NCBI GenBank assembly: GCA_036742455.1
Contig: DAINQU010000010.1
Coordinates: 34,949-98,948 of the forward strand
From: CAIKZZ01 sp036742455
GTDB taxonomy: Bacteria; Pseudomonadota; Gammaproteobacteria; Steroidobacterales; Steroidobacteraceae
Length of the DNA: 64,000 nt
Direction: 5' to 3'
The notes under the pieces were generated by a model. That model did not search any database. It was not told where the DNA came from and was given only the letters and a program-made list of their open reading frames with translations. Below, one piece after another: positions 8,556-17,311 of the stretch. Every line of letters starts with the position of its first letter. Position 1 is the stretch's first letter. The position numbers and the translations under genes were made by a program.

Positions 8556-10029
8556 TGAGTTCCTGATCATTGCGGATGTAGGCCTTCGTAGCGTCCTGAA
8601 ACGGCTGATGGTCCCACGGTGTGTAGCGACCCTGGCGGAGGGCATCGTAGACGAAATGACGTCGTCGCTGACTGGCGAGCACGTTTTGGTGAAGGGTCGG
8701 GAGATCCCAACGCGATGCAATCTCGGCGCGATAGGCTGCGACCCGTTCGGCATAGGCCGGTTTGCCTGCAAGATTCTCGCGCTCGTGCGGATCACTGACC
8801 AAGTCGTATAGCTGATCGGGGTCGACCGGACAGTGCACGAACTTCTCACGGCCGCGTCGGATCATGATGATCGGCGCTATCGATGCTTCACCCATAAATT
8901 CGCCGATAACTTCATCACGGACGGGTCGACCTTCGAGCGCGGGCAGCAAGCTTTGCCCTTCAATGGGTACGATCGGGCGGAACGGTTGCCCCGACGCGAT
9001 CTCAGCCAGCGTTGGGACCAGATCGACCAGAGAGGCATGCGTCGGAACCCGTCGAGCCGGAAAACGGCTCGGTGCGTGTACGATCAACGGAATGCGGGAC
9101 CCGCCCTCGAAGAAGGTCATCTTGAACCACAAGCCGCGCTCGCCCAGCATGTCACCGTGATCGGAGGTGACCATCACGATGGTGTCGTCCGCCATCCGTG
9201 CGTCTTTGAGCGTCTTCAACAAGATCCCGACCTGATCGTCCACGTAAGCGATGGACCCGTAGTAGGCGCGCCGTGCGGCGAGCACCTGTTCGGGCGTCGG
9301 GGTCTTTTCCCCTAAACCGATCACGTGGTGGATTCTCTTCGAGTGCGGGTCCAACTCCTCGTACGGCATAGAGACCGACGGTGGGGGAATCTCTACGCCC
9401 TCGTAGCGATTCCAGTACTCGTCCGGTGTCGTGTACGGGTCGTGCGGATGCGTCATCGATACGACCATGAAAAAGGGCCGCGCGTCATTCCCTCGCGCAA
9501 TATCGAATAGCTTCTGTCGGGCCATGTAGACGACTTCGTCGTCAAAGTCGACCTGATTTGTGCGGGTGCAGGGCCCAGCCTCGGTCACGGAGTTCATCAC
9601 GTGATACCACGACAAGCGTTGCTCGAAGCGCTCCCAATCCGGCGTCCAACCGTAATCAGCCGGGTAAATATCGGTCGTGAGTCTCTGCTCGAAGCCGTGC
9701 AACTGGTCGGGTCCGCAAAAGTGCATTTTCCCCGACAGGTAGGTCTGGTATCCCGCCGCGCGGAGGTAATGCGCGAAGGTGGGGACGTCGGCAGCGAATT
9801 CGGCCGCGTTGTCGTATGCGCCGATGGCGGACGGCAATTGCCCCGACATCATCGAGAAGCGCGAGGGTGCGCAGAGGGGGCTGTTTGTGTAGAAGGACTC
9901 GAAGACGACCCCTTCTCGGGCCAATTGATCGATGTGCGGCGTTTGCGCCGTTTGGCCGCCGTAGCAGGCCAGCGCGCCAGCGGTCAATTGGTCGGCCTGA
10001 ATAATCAATATGTTGGGTCGCTTTGACAT
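8512..10029 (-). CDS. betC: Choline-sulfatase
   Basis: A 505-residue cytoplasmic sulfatase that hydrolyses choline-O-sulfate to choline and sulfate. The modification motif CAPSR (near residue 53) supplies the formylglycine nucleophile. The metal-binding start NILIIQADQ, the SGKMHFCGPDQLHG signature and TSDHGDMLGE fit choline-sulfatases closely, as does the C-terminal region ending in an aromatic-rich WDHQPFQDA. It is the first gene of a minus-strand run with the fused choline transporter and the D-serine dehydratase-like gene. The betAB oxidation genes usually found with betC are not in the window, so the fate of choline must be handled elsewhere. The gene is intact. Confidence 0.92.
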   Translation of the reverse strand: MSKRPNILIIQADQLTAGALACYGGQTAQTPHIDQLAREGVVFESFYTNSPLCAPSRFSMMSGQLPSAIGAYDNAAEFAADVPTFAHYLRAAGYQTYLSGKMHFCGPDQLHGFEQRLTTDIYPADYGWTPDWERFEQRLSWYHVMNSVTEAGPCTRTNQVDFDDEVVYMARQKLFDIARGNDARPFFMVVSMTHPHDPYTTPDEYWNRYEGVEIPPPSVSMPYEELDPHSKRIHHVIGLGEKTPTPEQVLAARRAYYGSIAYVDDQVGILLKTLKDARMADDTIVMVTSDHGDMLGERGLWFKMTFFEGGSRIPLIVHAPSRFPARRVPTHASLVDLVPTLAEIASGQPFRPIVPIEGQSLLPALEGRPVRDEVIGEFMGEASIAPIIMIRRGREKFVHCPVDPDQLYDLVSDPHERENLAGKPAYAERVAAYRAEIASRWDLPTLHQNVLASQRRRHFVYDALRQGRYTPWDHQPFQDATKAYIRNDQELNDLEAMARFPRLGA

Positions 10030-10173
10030 GATGTCCGAGCCTAGTACGCGAAGAAATTTGATCCTCGCACGATTTGGTCGCGGACTCGCGGTCCGATTGC
10101 GCCGCGATAGAGCGTGATTGCGGCGTCCGGCGGGTCAGTGGGAGACTGCGTCTTGGCTACACAGGGATTTGCC

Positions 10174-12165
10174 ATGCACGATCGGATGCTCCGCACTGTC
10201 ACGCTGTTCGGGCTCTTCGGGGTCCTCTTCGGTACGGTCTGCGCCGGCGCGCTGGCAGAACCCCTGTCGATCGACGCTTTAGCGTCTCGCCCGGCCGTCT
10301 CGCAAGTGGGGATCTCACCCGACGGGCGCTACCTATCGTTGATCAAGACCAGCAAAGGTAAGGCCGGCGTGGTGATCATCGATCGCCTGCACCCGGACGT
10401 GGCCGCGCGCGTCGTCATGTCCGAACCGCCCAATTTTCTGTTTCGATGGTGCAAGTTCGCGACCAATGAACGCCTGCTGTGCGGATTGTCTGGACTGGAT
10501 CGCGAGCGGGGTGTGGTGTTCGGCGTGACCCGCTTGGTCGCCGTGGACGCGACGGGTGAAAACCTATTGGTGTTATTGCAAAACTCCAGCATGGTGCAAG
10601 GGCAGTTCCTTGACCGAGTGTTGCAATGGCACACCGGCCTACCGGATGTCGTGTTGATCGAAGCGGATGAGGGCTTTGACGCACGCGGGGACCACGGTGC
10701 GGAGGTCGGTGTCATCGGTGATGTGGGCACGCACGCTCAGCCGGCCGTCTTCGAACTCAACATTCGCACCGGTCGACTCAAGATGCGGCAGCCCTCCCAT
10801 CTACCGATTCGAACGTGGTTAACGGATAACACCGGTGCGGTACGCCTCGGTTTTGGTGTTTCGGGAACGAGCGAGACGTATTACGCGAGACTCGAGGGCG
10901 AGTCGGAACTCAAACGCATCGAACGGTGGGAGGCATTTAGTCGCGATAGGGAATTCACGCCGATCGCGTTTTCGGCCACGCAACCCAACGAAGTCTACGC
11001 GTCTGCAGCACATGGCGATCACGAGGCGTTGTGGCGTTACGACTTGAGCGGGAAAACAGAGCCGGAGCTTGTGTTCTCCAGCACGCGGTTTGATATTTCA
11101 AATTATCAGTTCGCCCAAGACGGGAGCCTCGAGGGCGTTGCGATAGAAGGCGAGAAACCAGTCTTTTATCCGGTGGATGCGCGCACTGCGGATATGCAGG
11201 CGGTCATCAATAAGCTGTTACCGGACACGTACAACACGATTGCCGGCTCGTCAGAGAATCATCGCGTCTACGTGATCGAATCGCGTAGCGACAAAGCCCT
11301 ACCGGCCTTTCGGGTTCTCGATCTCGATACGAAGCGCTTAACGAACCTCAATCCGACGCCAACTGAATTGCCTACGACCGCGATGTCCTCCATGCAGCCG
11401 ATCCAGTATCCAGCGCGCGATGGAACGTCGATTCCGGGCTATCTCTCGGTTCCGCCAGGTAAAGAGCCGAAGCATTTGCCGCTGATCGTCATGCCGCACG
11501 GCGGTCCTATTGCTCGCGACGATTGGGGATATTTCTTCTTGACCCAATTCCTGACCTCGCGTGGTTACGCCGTACTTCAAATGAATTTCCGTGGTTCGAG
11601 CGGATACGGTCCGGATTGGTTCTTTGCCGCCCATCAGGACTGGGGCGGATTGACCTACGAAGACGTAACCGATGCGACGAAATGGGCCATAGCGCAGGGG
11701 ATTGCGGACCCCGAGAAGGTCTGTATCGTCGGCTGGAGTTTCGGCGGTTACGAAGCGTTCCTCGGCGCACAGCGGAATCCGGAGTTATACCGCTGCGCTG
11801 TCAGCATTGCGGGTATTGGGGATCTCGCCATGCTCTACGATGACGGCTACCACTGGATCGATTCTAAGATCATTCAGCGGCAGATTGGCACCGATCGCGA
11901 GAAGCTCCGCCGCGATTCGCCCCGCGAGCACGCCGCAGACTTCCAAGTGCCGGTGCTGTTCTTTCAGGGTGATATGGACGCGCAAGTTCAGTCGCACCAA
12001 GGGGATGCGATGGACAAAGCGCTGACGAAGGCCGGCAAAGTCCATCGCTACGTGAGATTGCCCGGCGCAGACCACTCACTGCACAAAGAAGCCGATCGTG
12101 CGTTAATGCTGCGTGAGGTCGAAGCGTTTCTCGCGAAATACGCGCCGGTCCAGCCAAACCCGTAA
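10174..12165 (+). CDS. S9 family peptidase (prolyl oligopeptidase-like), exported
   Basis: A 663-residue serine peptidase. It begins with a signal peptide (about residues 1-26, ending CAGALAEP), then a beta-propeller (for example VSQVGISPDGRYLSLIK) and a C-terminal alpha/beta-hydrolase domain. The nucleophile is in GWSFGGYEA, the acid in FQGDMDAQV and the base in GADHSLH. The start at 10174 follows an AGGGA site; an upstream GTG or other start would lengthen the N-terminus before the signal peptide. It is divergent from betC across about 145 bp. The likely role is peptide hydrolysis in the periplasm; substrate preference cannot be read. Confidence 0.85.
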   Translation: MHDRMLRTVTLFGLFGVLFGTVCAGALAEPLSIDALASRPAVSQVGISPDGRYLSLIKTSKGKAGVVIIDRLHPDVAARVVMSEPPNFLFRWCKFATNERLLCGLSGLDRERGVVFGVTRLVAVDATGENLLVLLQNSSMVQGQFLDRVLQWHTGLPDVVLIEADEGFDARGDHGAEVGVIGDVGTHAQPAVFELNIRTGRLKMRQPSHLPIRTWLTDNTGAVRLGFGVSGTSETYYARLEGESELKRIERWEAFSRDREFTPIAFSATQPNEVYASAAHGDHEALWRYDLSGKTEPELVFSSTRFDISNYQFAQDGSLEGVAIEGEKPVFYPVDARTADMQAVINKLLPDTYNTIAGSSENHRVYVIESRSDKALPAFRVLDLDTKRLTNLNPTPTELPTTAMSSMQPIQYPARDGTSIPGYLSVPPGKEPKHLPLIVMPHGGPIARDDWGYFFLTQFLTSRGYAVLQMNFRGSSGYGPDWFFAAHQDWGGLTYEDVTDATKWAIAQGIADPEKVCIVGWSFGGYEAFLGAQRNPELYRCAVSIAGIGDLAMLYDDGYHWIDSKIIQRQIGTDREKLRRDSPREHAADFQVPVLFFQGDMDAQVQSHQGDAMDKALTKAGKVHRYVRLPGADHSLHKEADRALMLREVEAFLAKYAPVQPNP

Positions 12166-12172
12166 CGGCGTT

Positions 12173-12178
12173 TATAAT
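12173..12178 (+). promoter_or_regulatory. Perfect TATAAT -10 element before the SDR pair
   Basis: TATAAT lies 27 bp before the start of the SDR gene at 12205, within the 39-bp gap after the S9 peptidase. No -35 match is seen at 16-18 bp upstream. If used, transcription would start near 12185, inside the inverted repeat at 12177-12206. Confidence 0.4.
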
Positions 12179-12206
12179 GGCGGCCTACCGTTTGGAAGGC
12201 CGCCAT
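12177..12206 (+). promoter_or_regulatory. Inverted repeat covering the ribosome-binding site and start codon
   Basis: ATGGCGGCCT (12177-12186) and AGGCCGCCAT (12197-12206) are perfect 10-bp arms around a 10-base loop. The second arm contains the end of the GGAAGG ribosome-binding site and the first two bases of the ATG at 12205. On read-through transcripts from the peptidase gene, this hairpin could hide the start of the SDR gene. Transcripts starting from the TATAAT at 12173 would lack most of the first arm. Confidence 0.5.
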
Positions 12207-12960
12207 GAATCCCACCGCTTCGATTGCGCTAATCACCGGCGCCGGCAGCCCTGATGGCATCGGCTTTGCGGCGGCTCGGGCGCTCGGTCAAACCGGCTGC
12301 CGGCTGGTCATCGCGGGACTCGGTCCGAGAATCCATGAACGTGTGGCGGAGTTGGCCCTGCTGGGTCTGCACGTACAGGGCTTTGCCGGCGACCTGACAG
12401 ATCCAAACGCGGTGTCCGCGTTGATGGAACTCGCGGGAGACGTCGATATCCTCGTGAACAATGCCGGGATGGCGTCGGGCGGCATCATCGACGCACAGGT
12501 TCCGGTGTCGGATATGACGCTCTCGCTCTGGCACGGCATCGTTAATCGCAATCTCACCAGTGCGTTTTTGGTCTCGCGCGCGGTACTGCCGGGCATGCAG
12601 GCGCGTGGCTACGGGCGCATCATCAATATCTCGTCCACCACCGGGGCCGTCGCGGGCGTGGCGGGGGACGCCGCCTACGCGGCGGCAAAAGCCGGCATGG
12701 TGGGTTTCACTCGCTCACTGGCGCTGGAAGTCGCGACGGCCGGGATCACCGTGAACGCAGTCGCTCCGGGCTGGATTGCGACGGGATCCCAGACGGAGGC
12801 GGAACAGGCGGCAGGTCGAGCGACGCCGCTCGGTCGGTCCGGCCGACCGGAGGAAGTGGCGGCCGCGATTGCGTTTCTCGCGGCACCGTCCGCGTCCTAT
12901 GTCACCGGTCAACTGCTGGTCGTGGACGGCGGTAATTCGATAGTGGAGTCGCGGGCATGA
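12205..12960 (+). CDS. SDR family oxidoreductase (first of a pair)
   Basis: A 251-residue classical short-chain dehydrogenase/reductase. The cofactor loop is a variant of TGxxxGIG (ITGAGSPDGIGFA), followed by NNAG (LVNNAGMAS) and the catalytic Ser and Tyr-x-x-x-Lys in ISSTTGAV...AAYAAAKAG. The C-terminal GQLLVVDGGNS is typical of 3-oxoacyl-ACP reductase-like members. A GGAAGG site precedes the ATG but lies in an inverted repeat. Its stop overlaps the next SDR by four bases (ATGA), so the two are translationally coupled. The substrate is unknown; coupled SDR pairs often act on successive alcohol/ketone steps. Confidence 0.82.
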   Translation: MNPTASIALITGAGSPDGIGFAAARALGQTGCRLVIAGLGPRIHERVAELALLGLHVQGFAGDLTDPNAVSALMELAGDVDILVNNAGMASGGIIDAQVPVSDMTLSLWHGIVNRNLTSAFLVSRAVLPGMQARGYGRIINISSTTGAVAGVAGDAAYAAAKAGMVGFTRSLALEVATAGITVNAVAPGWIATGSQTEAEQAAGRATPLGRSGRPEEVAAAIAFLAAPSASYVTGQLLVVDGGNSIVESRA

Positions 12961-13706
12961 CGAGAACCGTATTGGTGACGGGCGCAGCCGGCGGTATCGG
13001 GTCGGCGGTCGCGGCGCGATTTCACCGCAGCGGTGATCGCGTCTTGATCACCGACCTGCCGGGGGACGGACTGACGGCGGTGGCAGAGCGCCTCGGTGTC
13101 CCGGCGCACGGCGCGGATCTCCGGTCGGTCGACGCTTGCCGCGGAGTCGTCGATTGGGCAGTCGCAACGACCGGCGCACTCGACGTGCTCGTCAATGTCG
13201 CCGGTGTGTGGCGAGAAGGTCCCACCGAAGACACCACCGAAGCCGATTTTGATTTGGTGATGGGCGTCAATTTCAAAGGTCTGTACTACACCTCCGCCGC
13301 CGCGATACCGCATTTGCGGGCCCGCCAGGGCCTCATCGTCAACCTGTCGTCCGATGCCGGTGTTCAGGGGAATACGGGCGCTGCGTTGTACTGTGCCTCA
13401 AAAGGGGCTGTGTCCCTGTTTACCAAGGCGCTTGCGCTTGAGTTAGCGGGGGACGTACGCGTGGTCGCGGTTTGCCCCGGCGACGTGAAGAGCCCGATGC
13501 TTGAATTTCAGGCGCAGCGGTACGGTGAAGGAGATCCCGACGCGTATTATCGGCGACTCCTCGCCGGCTATCCGCAGGGGCGGCGCGCCCGCTTCATCGA
13601 GCCGGATGAGATTGCGTCCTTGATTGAGTATCTCGCACGGCCCGAAGCGGCGCCGATTACGGGTGCGTTACTGTCCATTGATTTCGGTTATTCCGCCGGC
13701 AAATAG
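12957..13706 (+). CDS. SDR family oxidoreductase (second of a pair)
   Basis: A 249-residue short-chain dehydrogenase/reductase with the cofactor loop VTGAAGGIGSA, the NVAG strand (VLVNVAGVW), the catalytic serine in NLSSDAGV and the Tyr-x-x-x-Lys in ALYCASKGA. A PGDVKSPM segment after strand 6 and a C-terminal GALLSIDFGYSAG complete the fold. The ATG overlaps the stop of the previous SDR. It shares only the fold motifs with its neighbour, so this looks like two functional paralogues rather than a recent duplication. Gamma-glutamyltransferase follows after 22 bp, on the same strand. Confidence 0.82.
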   Translation: MTRTVLVTGAAGGIGSAVAARFHRSGDRVLITDLPGDGLTAVAERLGVPAHGADLRSVDACRGVVDWAVATTGALDVLVNVAGVWREGPTEDTTEADFDLVMGVNFKGLYYTSAAAIPHLRARQGLIVNLSSDAGVQGNTGAALYCASKGAVSLFTKALALELAGDVRVVAVCPGDVKSPMLEFQAQRYGEGDPDAYYRRLLAGYPQGRRARFIEPDEIASLIEYLARPEAAPITGALLSIDFGYSAGK

Positions 13707-13728
13707 CCCGGCGCTGGAGTGTGTGCTT

Positions 13729-15417
13729 ATGAACCGTAGACCGTTATTGCTGGGCGTGGTGCTCAGCCTTGCGCTGATCGCCCGTCCGGCGTGTGCCGGT
13801 CGTGCGGCGGTGGCCACCGCCGATGCACACGGGACCGCGGCCGCGGAGGAAGTGCTCCGCGCCGGCGGTAATGCCGTCGACGCGGCCGTAGCGGCGGGCT
13901 TCGCATTGGCGGTCACTTATCCCGAGGCAGGCAATCTCGGGGGCGGCGGATTTGCGACGGTTTCCCTCGGTGGCAAAGCCCTGTTTTTGGATTTTCGGGA
14001 AATCGCACCGCATCGGGCAACGGAGCGAATGTATCTCGACCCTGCCGGGAATCCAATCCCGGATTCGAGCACTGTCGGCGCACGCGCCGCAGGGGTGCCA
14101 GGTACGGTAGCTGGCCTCTACGAGTTACACCGTAAGTACGGGGTGCGGTCTTGGGCAGAGGACTTGGCGCCAGCAATCAAGCTTGCGCGGGAAGGGTTCG
14201 TCGTGTCGCGCAATCTGGCCGACGGAGCAGCAGAGACCGCCCGTGGATTGAACGGCCGGACCAATTTTGCTCGCTATTTTCACTTGAAAGCCGGCCAGCG
14301 GTTTCGGCAACCGGAACTGGCAACGGTCCTGGAGCGTATCTCGCGCGATGGGCGCGATGGCTTCTATAAGGGCAAGACTGCCGAGGCGATCGTAACGTAC
14401 ATGCGCGACGCGCACGGACTCATTGATGCGGATGATTTACGGGCGTACGAGCCGACGTGGCGGGCACCGCTCGAAGCAGATTTCGACGGCTATCACGTCA
14501 TCACCGCGCCGCCGCCGAGCTCGGGTGGCATCGCGCTGTTGCAATTACTCGGGATGCAGGCTGCGCGCCATGCCGATTTTGTGGGCGTGACCGCCAATTC
14601 CGCCGACTACGTGCATCGGGTAGCGGAATTGGAAAAGCGCGTGTACGCAGATCGGGCGGAGTATCTCGGCGATCCGGATTTTGTCACGGTACCGGTGTCC
14701 GCATTGCTGGATCCGGCGTATCTCACGCGACGGGCCGCCGAGATGAACCCGCTGCGCCCGACGCCCACCGCTGAAGTGTTGCCGGGTCTCAAAGAACACC
14801 ATCAAACGACCCACTATTCGATTCTGGATCGGGATGGCAATGCGGTGGCCATCACCTACACGCTGAACGACAGTTTCGGCAGCGGTGCGGTCGTACGCGG
14901 TGCGGGATTTTTGTTGAACAATGAGATGGATGATTTTTCCATCAAACCTGGCGTCCCCAATCTGTACGGTGTGGTCGGCGGTGATGCCAATGCCATTGCG
15001 CCTGGAAAACGCCCACTCTCATCCATGACGCCGACGATCATGACGCGCGACGGCAAGGTTGCGTTGGTGATTGGGACCCCCGGCGGTTCGCGGATCTTTA
15101 CGACGGTTTTCCAAGTCATGGATCACTGGCACAACGCCGGCCTGTCGCTGTCGGAGGCGATCGCGATGCCTCGGTTCCAGCATCAACTGTTGCCCGATTC
15201 GATCATTTTCCTCGAACCGAATCGCTTTTTGGACGCGTCGGTGATGAAAGATCTGGCGATGCGTGGCTACCGATTTGAAGATCAGGGTTGGCCAATGGGC
15301 GACGTCCAAGCCATTTCCGTGAGCGACGGTCACGTGGACGCGGTGTCGGATCCGCGTGGGCGCGGCGTTGCCGTTGTGATTCCTAAAGAAGGACCCTGTC
15401 CATGCAAGTTGCCGTAG
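13729..15417 (+). CDS. Gamma-glutamyltransferase, periplasmic
   Basis: A 562-residue Ntn-hydrolase that self-cleaves into two subunits and hydrolyses or transfers the gamma-glutamyl group of glutathione and related amides. It has a signal peptide (residues 1-24, ending ACAG), and the N-terminal signature GGNAVDAAVAAGFALAV. The predicted cleavage and catalytic residue is Thr360, the first Thr of TTHYSI. A downstream NNEMDDFSIKPG and PLSSMTPTI segment fits substrate-binding regions of bacterial enzymes. The start at 13729 fits the signal peptide; earlier starts overlap the SDR gene. Its 3' end overlaps the next small gene by 16 bp. Confidence 0.88.
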   Translation: MNRRPLLLGVVLSLALIARPACAGRAAVATADAHGTAAAEEVLRAGGNAVDAAVAAGFALAVTYPEAGNLGGGGFATVSLGGKALFLDFREIAPHRATERMYLDPAGNPIPDSSTVGARAAGVPGTVAGLYELHRKYGVRSWAEDLAPAIKLAREGFVVSRNLADGAAETARGLNGRTNFARYFHLKAGQRFRQPELATVLERISRDGRDGFYKGKTAEAIVTYMRDAHGLIDADDLRAYEPTWRAPLEADFDGYHVITAPPPSSGGIALLQLLGMQAARHADFVGVTANSADYVHRVAELEKRVYADRAEYLGDPDFVTVPVSALLDPAYLTRRAAEMNPLRPTPTAEVLPGLKEHHQTTHYSILDRDGNAVAITYTLNDSFGSGAVVRGAGFLLNNEMDDFSIKPGVPNLYGVVGGDANAIAPGKRPLSSMTPTIMTRDGKVALVIGTPGGSRIFTTVFQVMDHWHNAGLSLSEAIAMPRFQHQLLPDSIIFLEPNRFLDASVMKDLAMRGYRFEDQGWPMGDVQAISVSDGHVDAVSDPRGRGVAVVIPKEGPCPCKLP

Positions 15418-15659
15418 ATATCAGTTTGTATCCGCTGAACGGGCACTACGTTCCGCCGATCAAGGACTTCATCGTCCGATTGAATGCACGGCCCGGTATC
15501 ACCGTCGTGACCAATCCGATGAGCACACAAGTGCGCGGTGATTACGACGTGGTGATGGCGGCATTGAACGCCGAGATGCGCAACACGCTGGAGGGCCCCA
15601 ACCGAGCAGTCTTCGTGATGAAGGTGCTCGGGGGAACTGTGACCAGCCGCGAAGACTAA
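15402..15659 (+). CDS. YkoF/MTH1187-like small thiamine-binding-fold protein
   Basis: An 85-residue protein with no signal or membrane segment. The strand pattern VAVDISLYPL, the helix-rich middle and NPMSTQVRGDYDVVMAAL resemble the YkoF/MTH1187 thiamine- or HMP-binding ferredoxin-like fold, where MSTQ and the acidic residues after it are recurrent. The gene overlaps the end of gamma-glutamyltransferase by 16 bp and ends tail-to-tail with the MttB-family gene, sharing four bases. The family link comes from pattern recall, not alignment, so it is moderate. A ligand role in cofactor or amine sensing is possible but not shown. Confidence 0.55.
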   Translation: MQVAVDISLYPLNGHYVPPIKDFIVRLNARPGITVVTNPMSTQVRGDYDVVMAALNAEMRNTLEGPNRAVFVMKVLGGTVTSRED

Positions 15660-17236
15660 GCGCGTTTCGGCCACCGTTCGTTGCCAGAGCGCATGAGCGT
15701 CTCTGGCAATCGGATGTCGAAGCGGCTCCGTATCAGGGCGTCAACCTCGGGGCTGATATAGCTCGGATAATGCGACGCCATAATCTCCGCCACCCGTTCG
15801 CGAGCTCGCTCGATCAGATGCGGTGAGCCGCGGTACTCCCATTCCGACAGAGACGTGCGATCGCCGACCGCCGGATAGAGGTATTCGCTTTGCATCAGTT
15901 GCAGCGTCTGCGGGGCACCCAAGTAATGCGCCGGACCGCGCACAGTCTCGGCAATGACGTCAAAGGAGAGCGTCTCTTCATTGACCTCGATACCGCGTAG
16001 GGTTCGTTGAACAGCACCAATCAGATCGTTGTCGAGCAGCATGGATTCGAGCGAGCAGCCCATGAGGCTGCCCATCATGCCGGCCGACTCGCAAATCATG
16101 TTGCCGCCGGCGAGTGCGGACAATGCGATCGTCAGGCCTTTCTCATAACCGGCCTGGTAGTCCGGTCGCTTGGAGTCCGTCATGCCGGCGGCGACAACCC
16201 CCGGTAGGCCAAAGTGGCGCGCGAGCTGACTGGCCGCTGCCTGAAGGACCGCTTCTTCACCGCTGCCGCCGGTAAACGCCCCGGTTCGCAAGTCAGCCAC
16301 GAAGGTCCAGGCACCGAAGTCGATGGGATGCCCCGGGTTGATCAGGTTGGCGAGAACCACGATCGCCAGGGCTTCCGCCGTACACTGCGCGAGGGCGCCC
16401 GCCAACGCGGCTGGCGCAGTGGCGCCCGACTGCGGTGCGGTACAGGCCGAAATCGGCAGGCCCCGACGTGCCGCTTCGCACAGCACGGCCGACGTGTCTG
16501 GGCCGAATCGCAGCGGCGACACCACCGGGCACACGCCAATGGCCGCAAAGGGACGTTCGCGGAAGCGGCCTTCGCCGCCCAACACTGCATCAAACAGGGC
16601 CTCGACGTCAGCGACGGTGGCCGGATCCGCAAGCGAGATACTAAATGGCTTGGTAGTCGCGGCAACACCGGCGTAGGCAATGTTCAGGCTGTGCAGACGA
16701 GCGTCTTCACAGATATCGTTTGCCACTACGGTCTGCCCGCAAAAATCGATATGGTCGAGATGGTCGGCCAAGCGGAAAAAGTCGTAAAGGTCGATCAGCT
16801 GTGACGGCCGGTATTTGCCCGTGATGGGGTCCACGACGCGGACCGCTTCGCCGGAGGTGGCGAAATAGACCCGGTCTCCACCCGAGCGGATCGTGCGTGC
16901 GTCGTCGCGTCCGTAGTACACGAGCTCCCGGCAGGCACCCGCCAACAGATCCTCGACCAGTGCGCGCGGGAAGCACAGACGCCCGTCGGCGTTCAGGTGT
17001 GCGCCGCCGGCGAGCGCGTAATCGCGGACCTCGTCGGTAAACGCACCGAAGCCGATTTTCTCCAAGATCCGGAATGCGGTATCCGCGATCTGACGAAGAT
17101 CGTGCTCGGAGAGGGGGCGGTAGAGTCCGCCGTGCAAGCCGGGTCGAACGGCTGCCGAGCGAGCCCCCGAGCGGCGAGCAGCCATCAGGGCCTCACGGCC
17201 GCGGCTGCGAATCGGACGGTCAGGATGTGTCGACAT
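15656..17236 (-). CDS. MttB-superfamily (trimethylamine/glycine-betaine methyltransferase-like) protein, non-pyrrolysine
   Basis: A 526-residue TIM-barrel protein of the trimethylamine:corrinoid methyltransferase family. Supporting segments are LSEHDLRQIADTAFRILEKIGF, FDFCGQTV-like strands (HIDFCGQTVVAND), ISACTAPQSGATAPAA and the Gly-rich GGNMICESAGMMGS. The frame has no internal amber codon, so it is the non-pyrrolysine type. As I recall, one such member (MtgB) demethylates glycine betaine. It ends at a TAG that is the natural terminus. ATG 17236 has a GGAGA site; a TTG at 17254 is less likely. It is divergent from a BetI-like regulator and shares its operator. No corrinoid-binding protein is encoded nearby. 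Confidence 0.82.
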   Translation of the reverse strand: MSTHPDRPIRSRGREALMAARRSGARSAAVRPGLHGGLYRPLSEHDLRQIADTAFRILEKIGFGAFTDEVRDYALAGGAHLNADGRLCFPRALVEDLLAGACRELVYYGRDDARTIRSGGDRVYFATSGEAVRVVDPITGKYRPSQLIDLYDFFRLADHLDHIDFCGQTVVANDICEDARLHSLNIAYAGVAATTKPFSISLADPATVADVEALFDAVLGGEGRFRERPFAAIGVCPVVSPLRFGPDTSAVLCEAARRGLPISACTAPQSGATAPAALAGALAQCTAEALAIVVLANLINPGHPIDFGAWTFVADLRTGAFTGGSGEEAVLQAAASQLARHFGLPGVVAAGMTDSKRPDYQAGYEKGLTIALSALAGGNMICESAGMMGSLMGCSLESMLLDNDLIGAVQRTLRGIEVNEETLSFDVIAETVRGPAHYLGAPQTLQLMQSEYLYPAVGDRTSLSEWEYRGSPHLIERARERVAEIMASHYPSYISPEVDALIRSRFDIRLPETLMRSGNERWPKRA

Positions 17237-17256
17237 ACGAGGTCTCCGAATCAATA

Positions 17257-17278
17257 AATGAATGAACGCTCATTCATT
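17257..17278. promoter_or_regulatory. TetR-type palindromic operator between mttB-like and betI-like genes
   Basis: AATGAATGA (17257-17265), a 4-bp centre ACGC and TCATTCATT (17270-17278) form a perfect 9-bp-arm dyad. The GAATGA-N4-TCATTC core is the classic form bound by TetR-family regulators. It overlaps the -35 element of the regulator gene by two bases and sits 21 bp before the MttB-family start, so one bound dimer could control both directions. Confidence 0.82.
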
Positions 17279-17305
17279 GAAAGATCCTAACATCTTAAAT
17301 AGAAT
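17277..17305 (+). promoter_or_regulatory. Sigma70 promoter of the betI-like gene
   Basis: TTGAAA (17277-17282), a 17-bp spacer and TAGAAT (17300-17305) give a good sigma70 promoter. The predicted start of transcription, about 7 bp after the -10, falls at or next to the ATG at 17312. No ribosome-binding site precedes that ATG, so the messenger may be leaderless. The operator overlaps the -35, as expected for autorepression. Confidence 0.6.
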
Positions 17306-17311
17306 AGTGAA

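Noticed and set aside
10080..10094. CGGAC-N5-GTCCG dyad between betC and the S9 peptidase as operator
   Set aside because: Five-bp arms in GC-rich sequence are expected by chance, and no matching site or regulator is near.
15656..15658. TAG stop of the MttB-family gene as a pyrrolysine codon
   Set aside because: The pyrrolysine of MttB lies in the middle of the protein. This TAG is at the very end of a full-length chain, and the bases after it code a neighbouring gene on the other strand.
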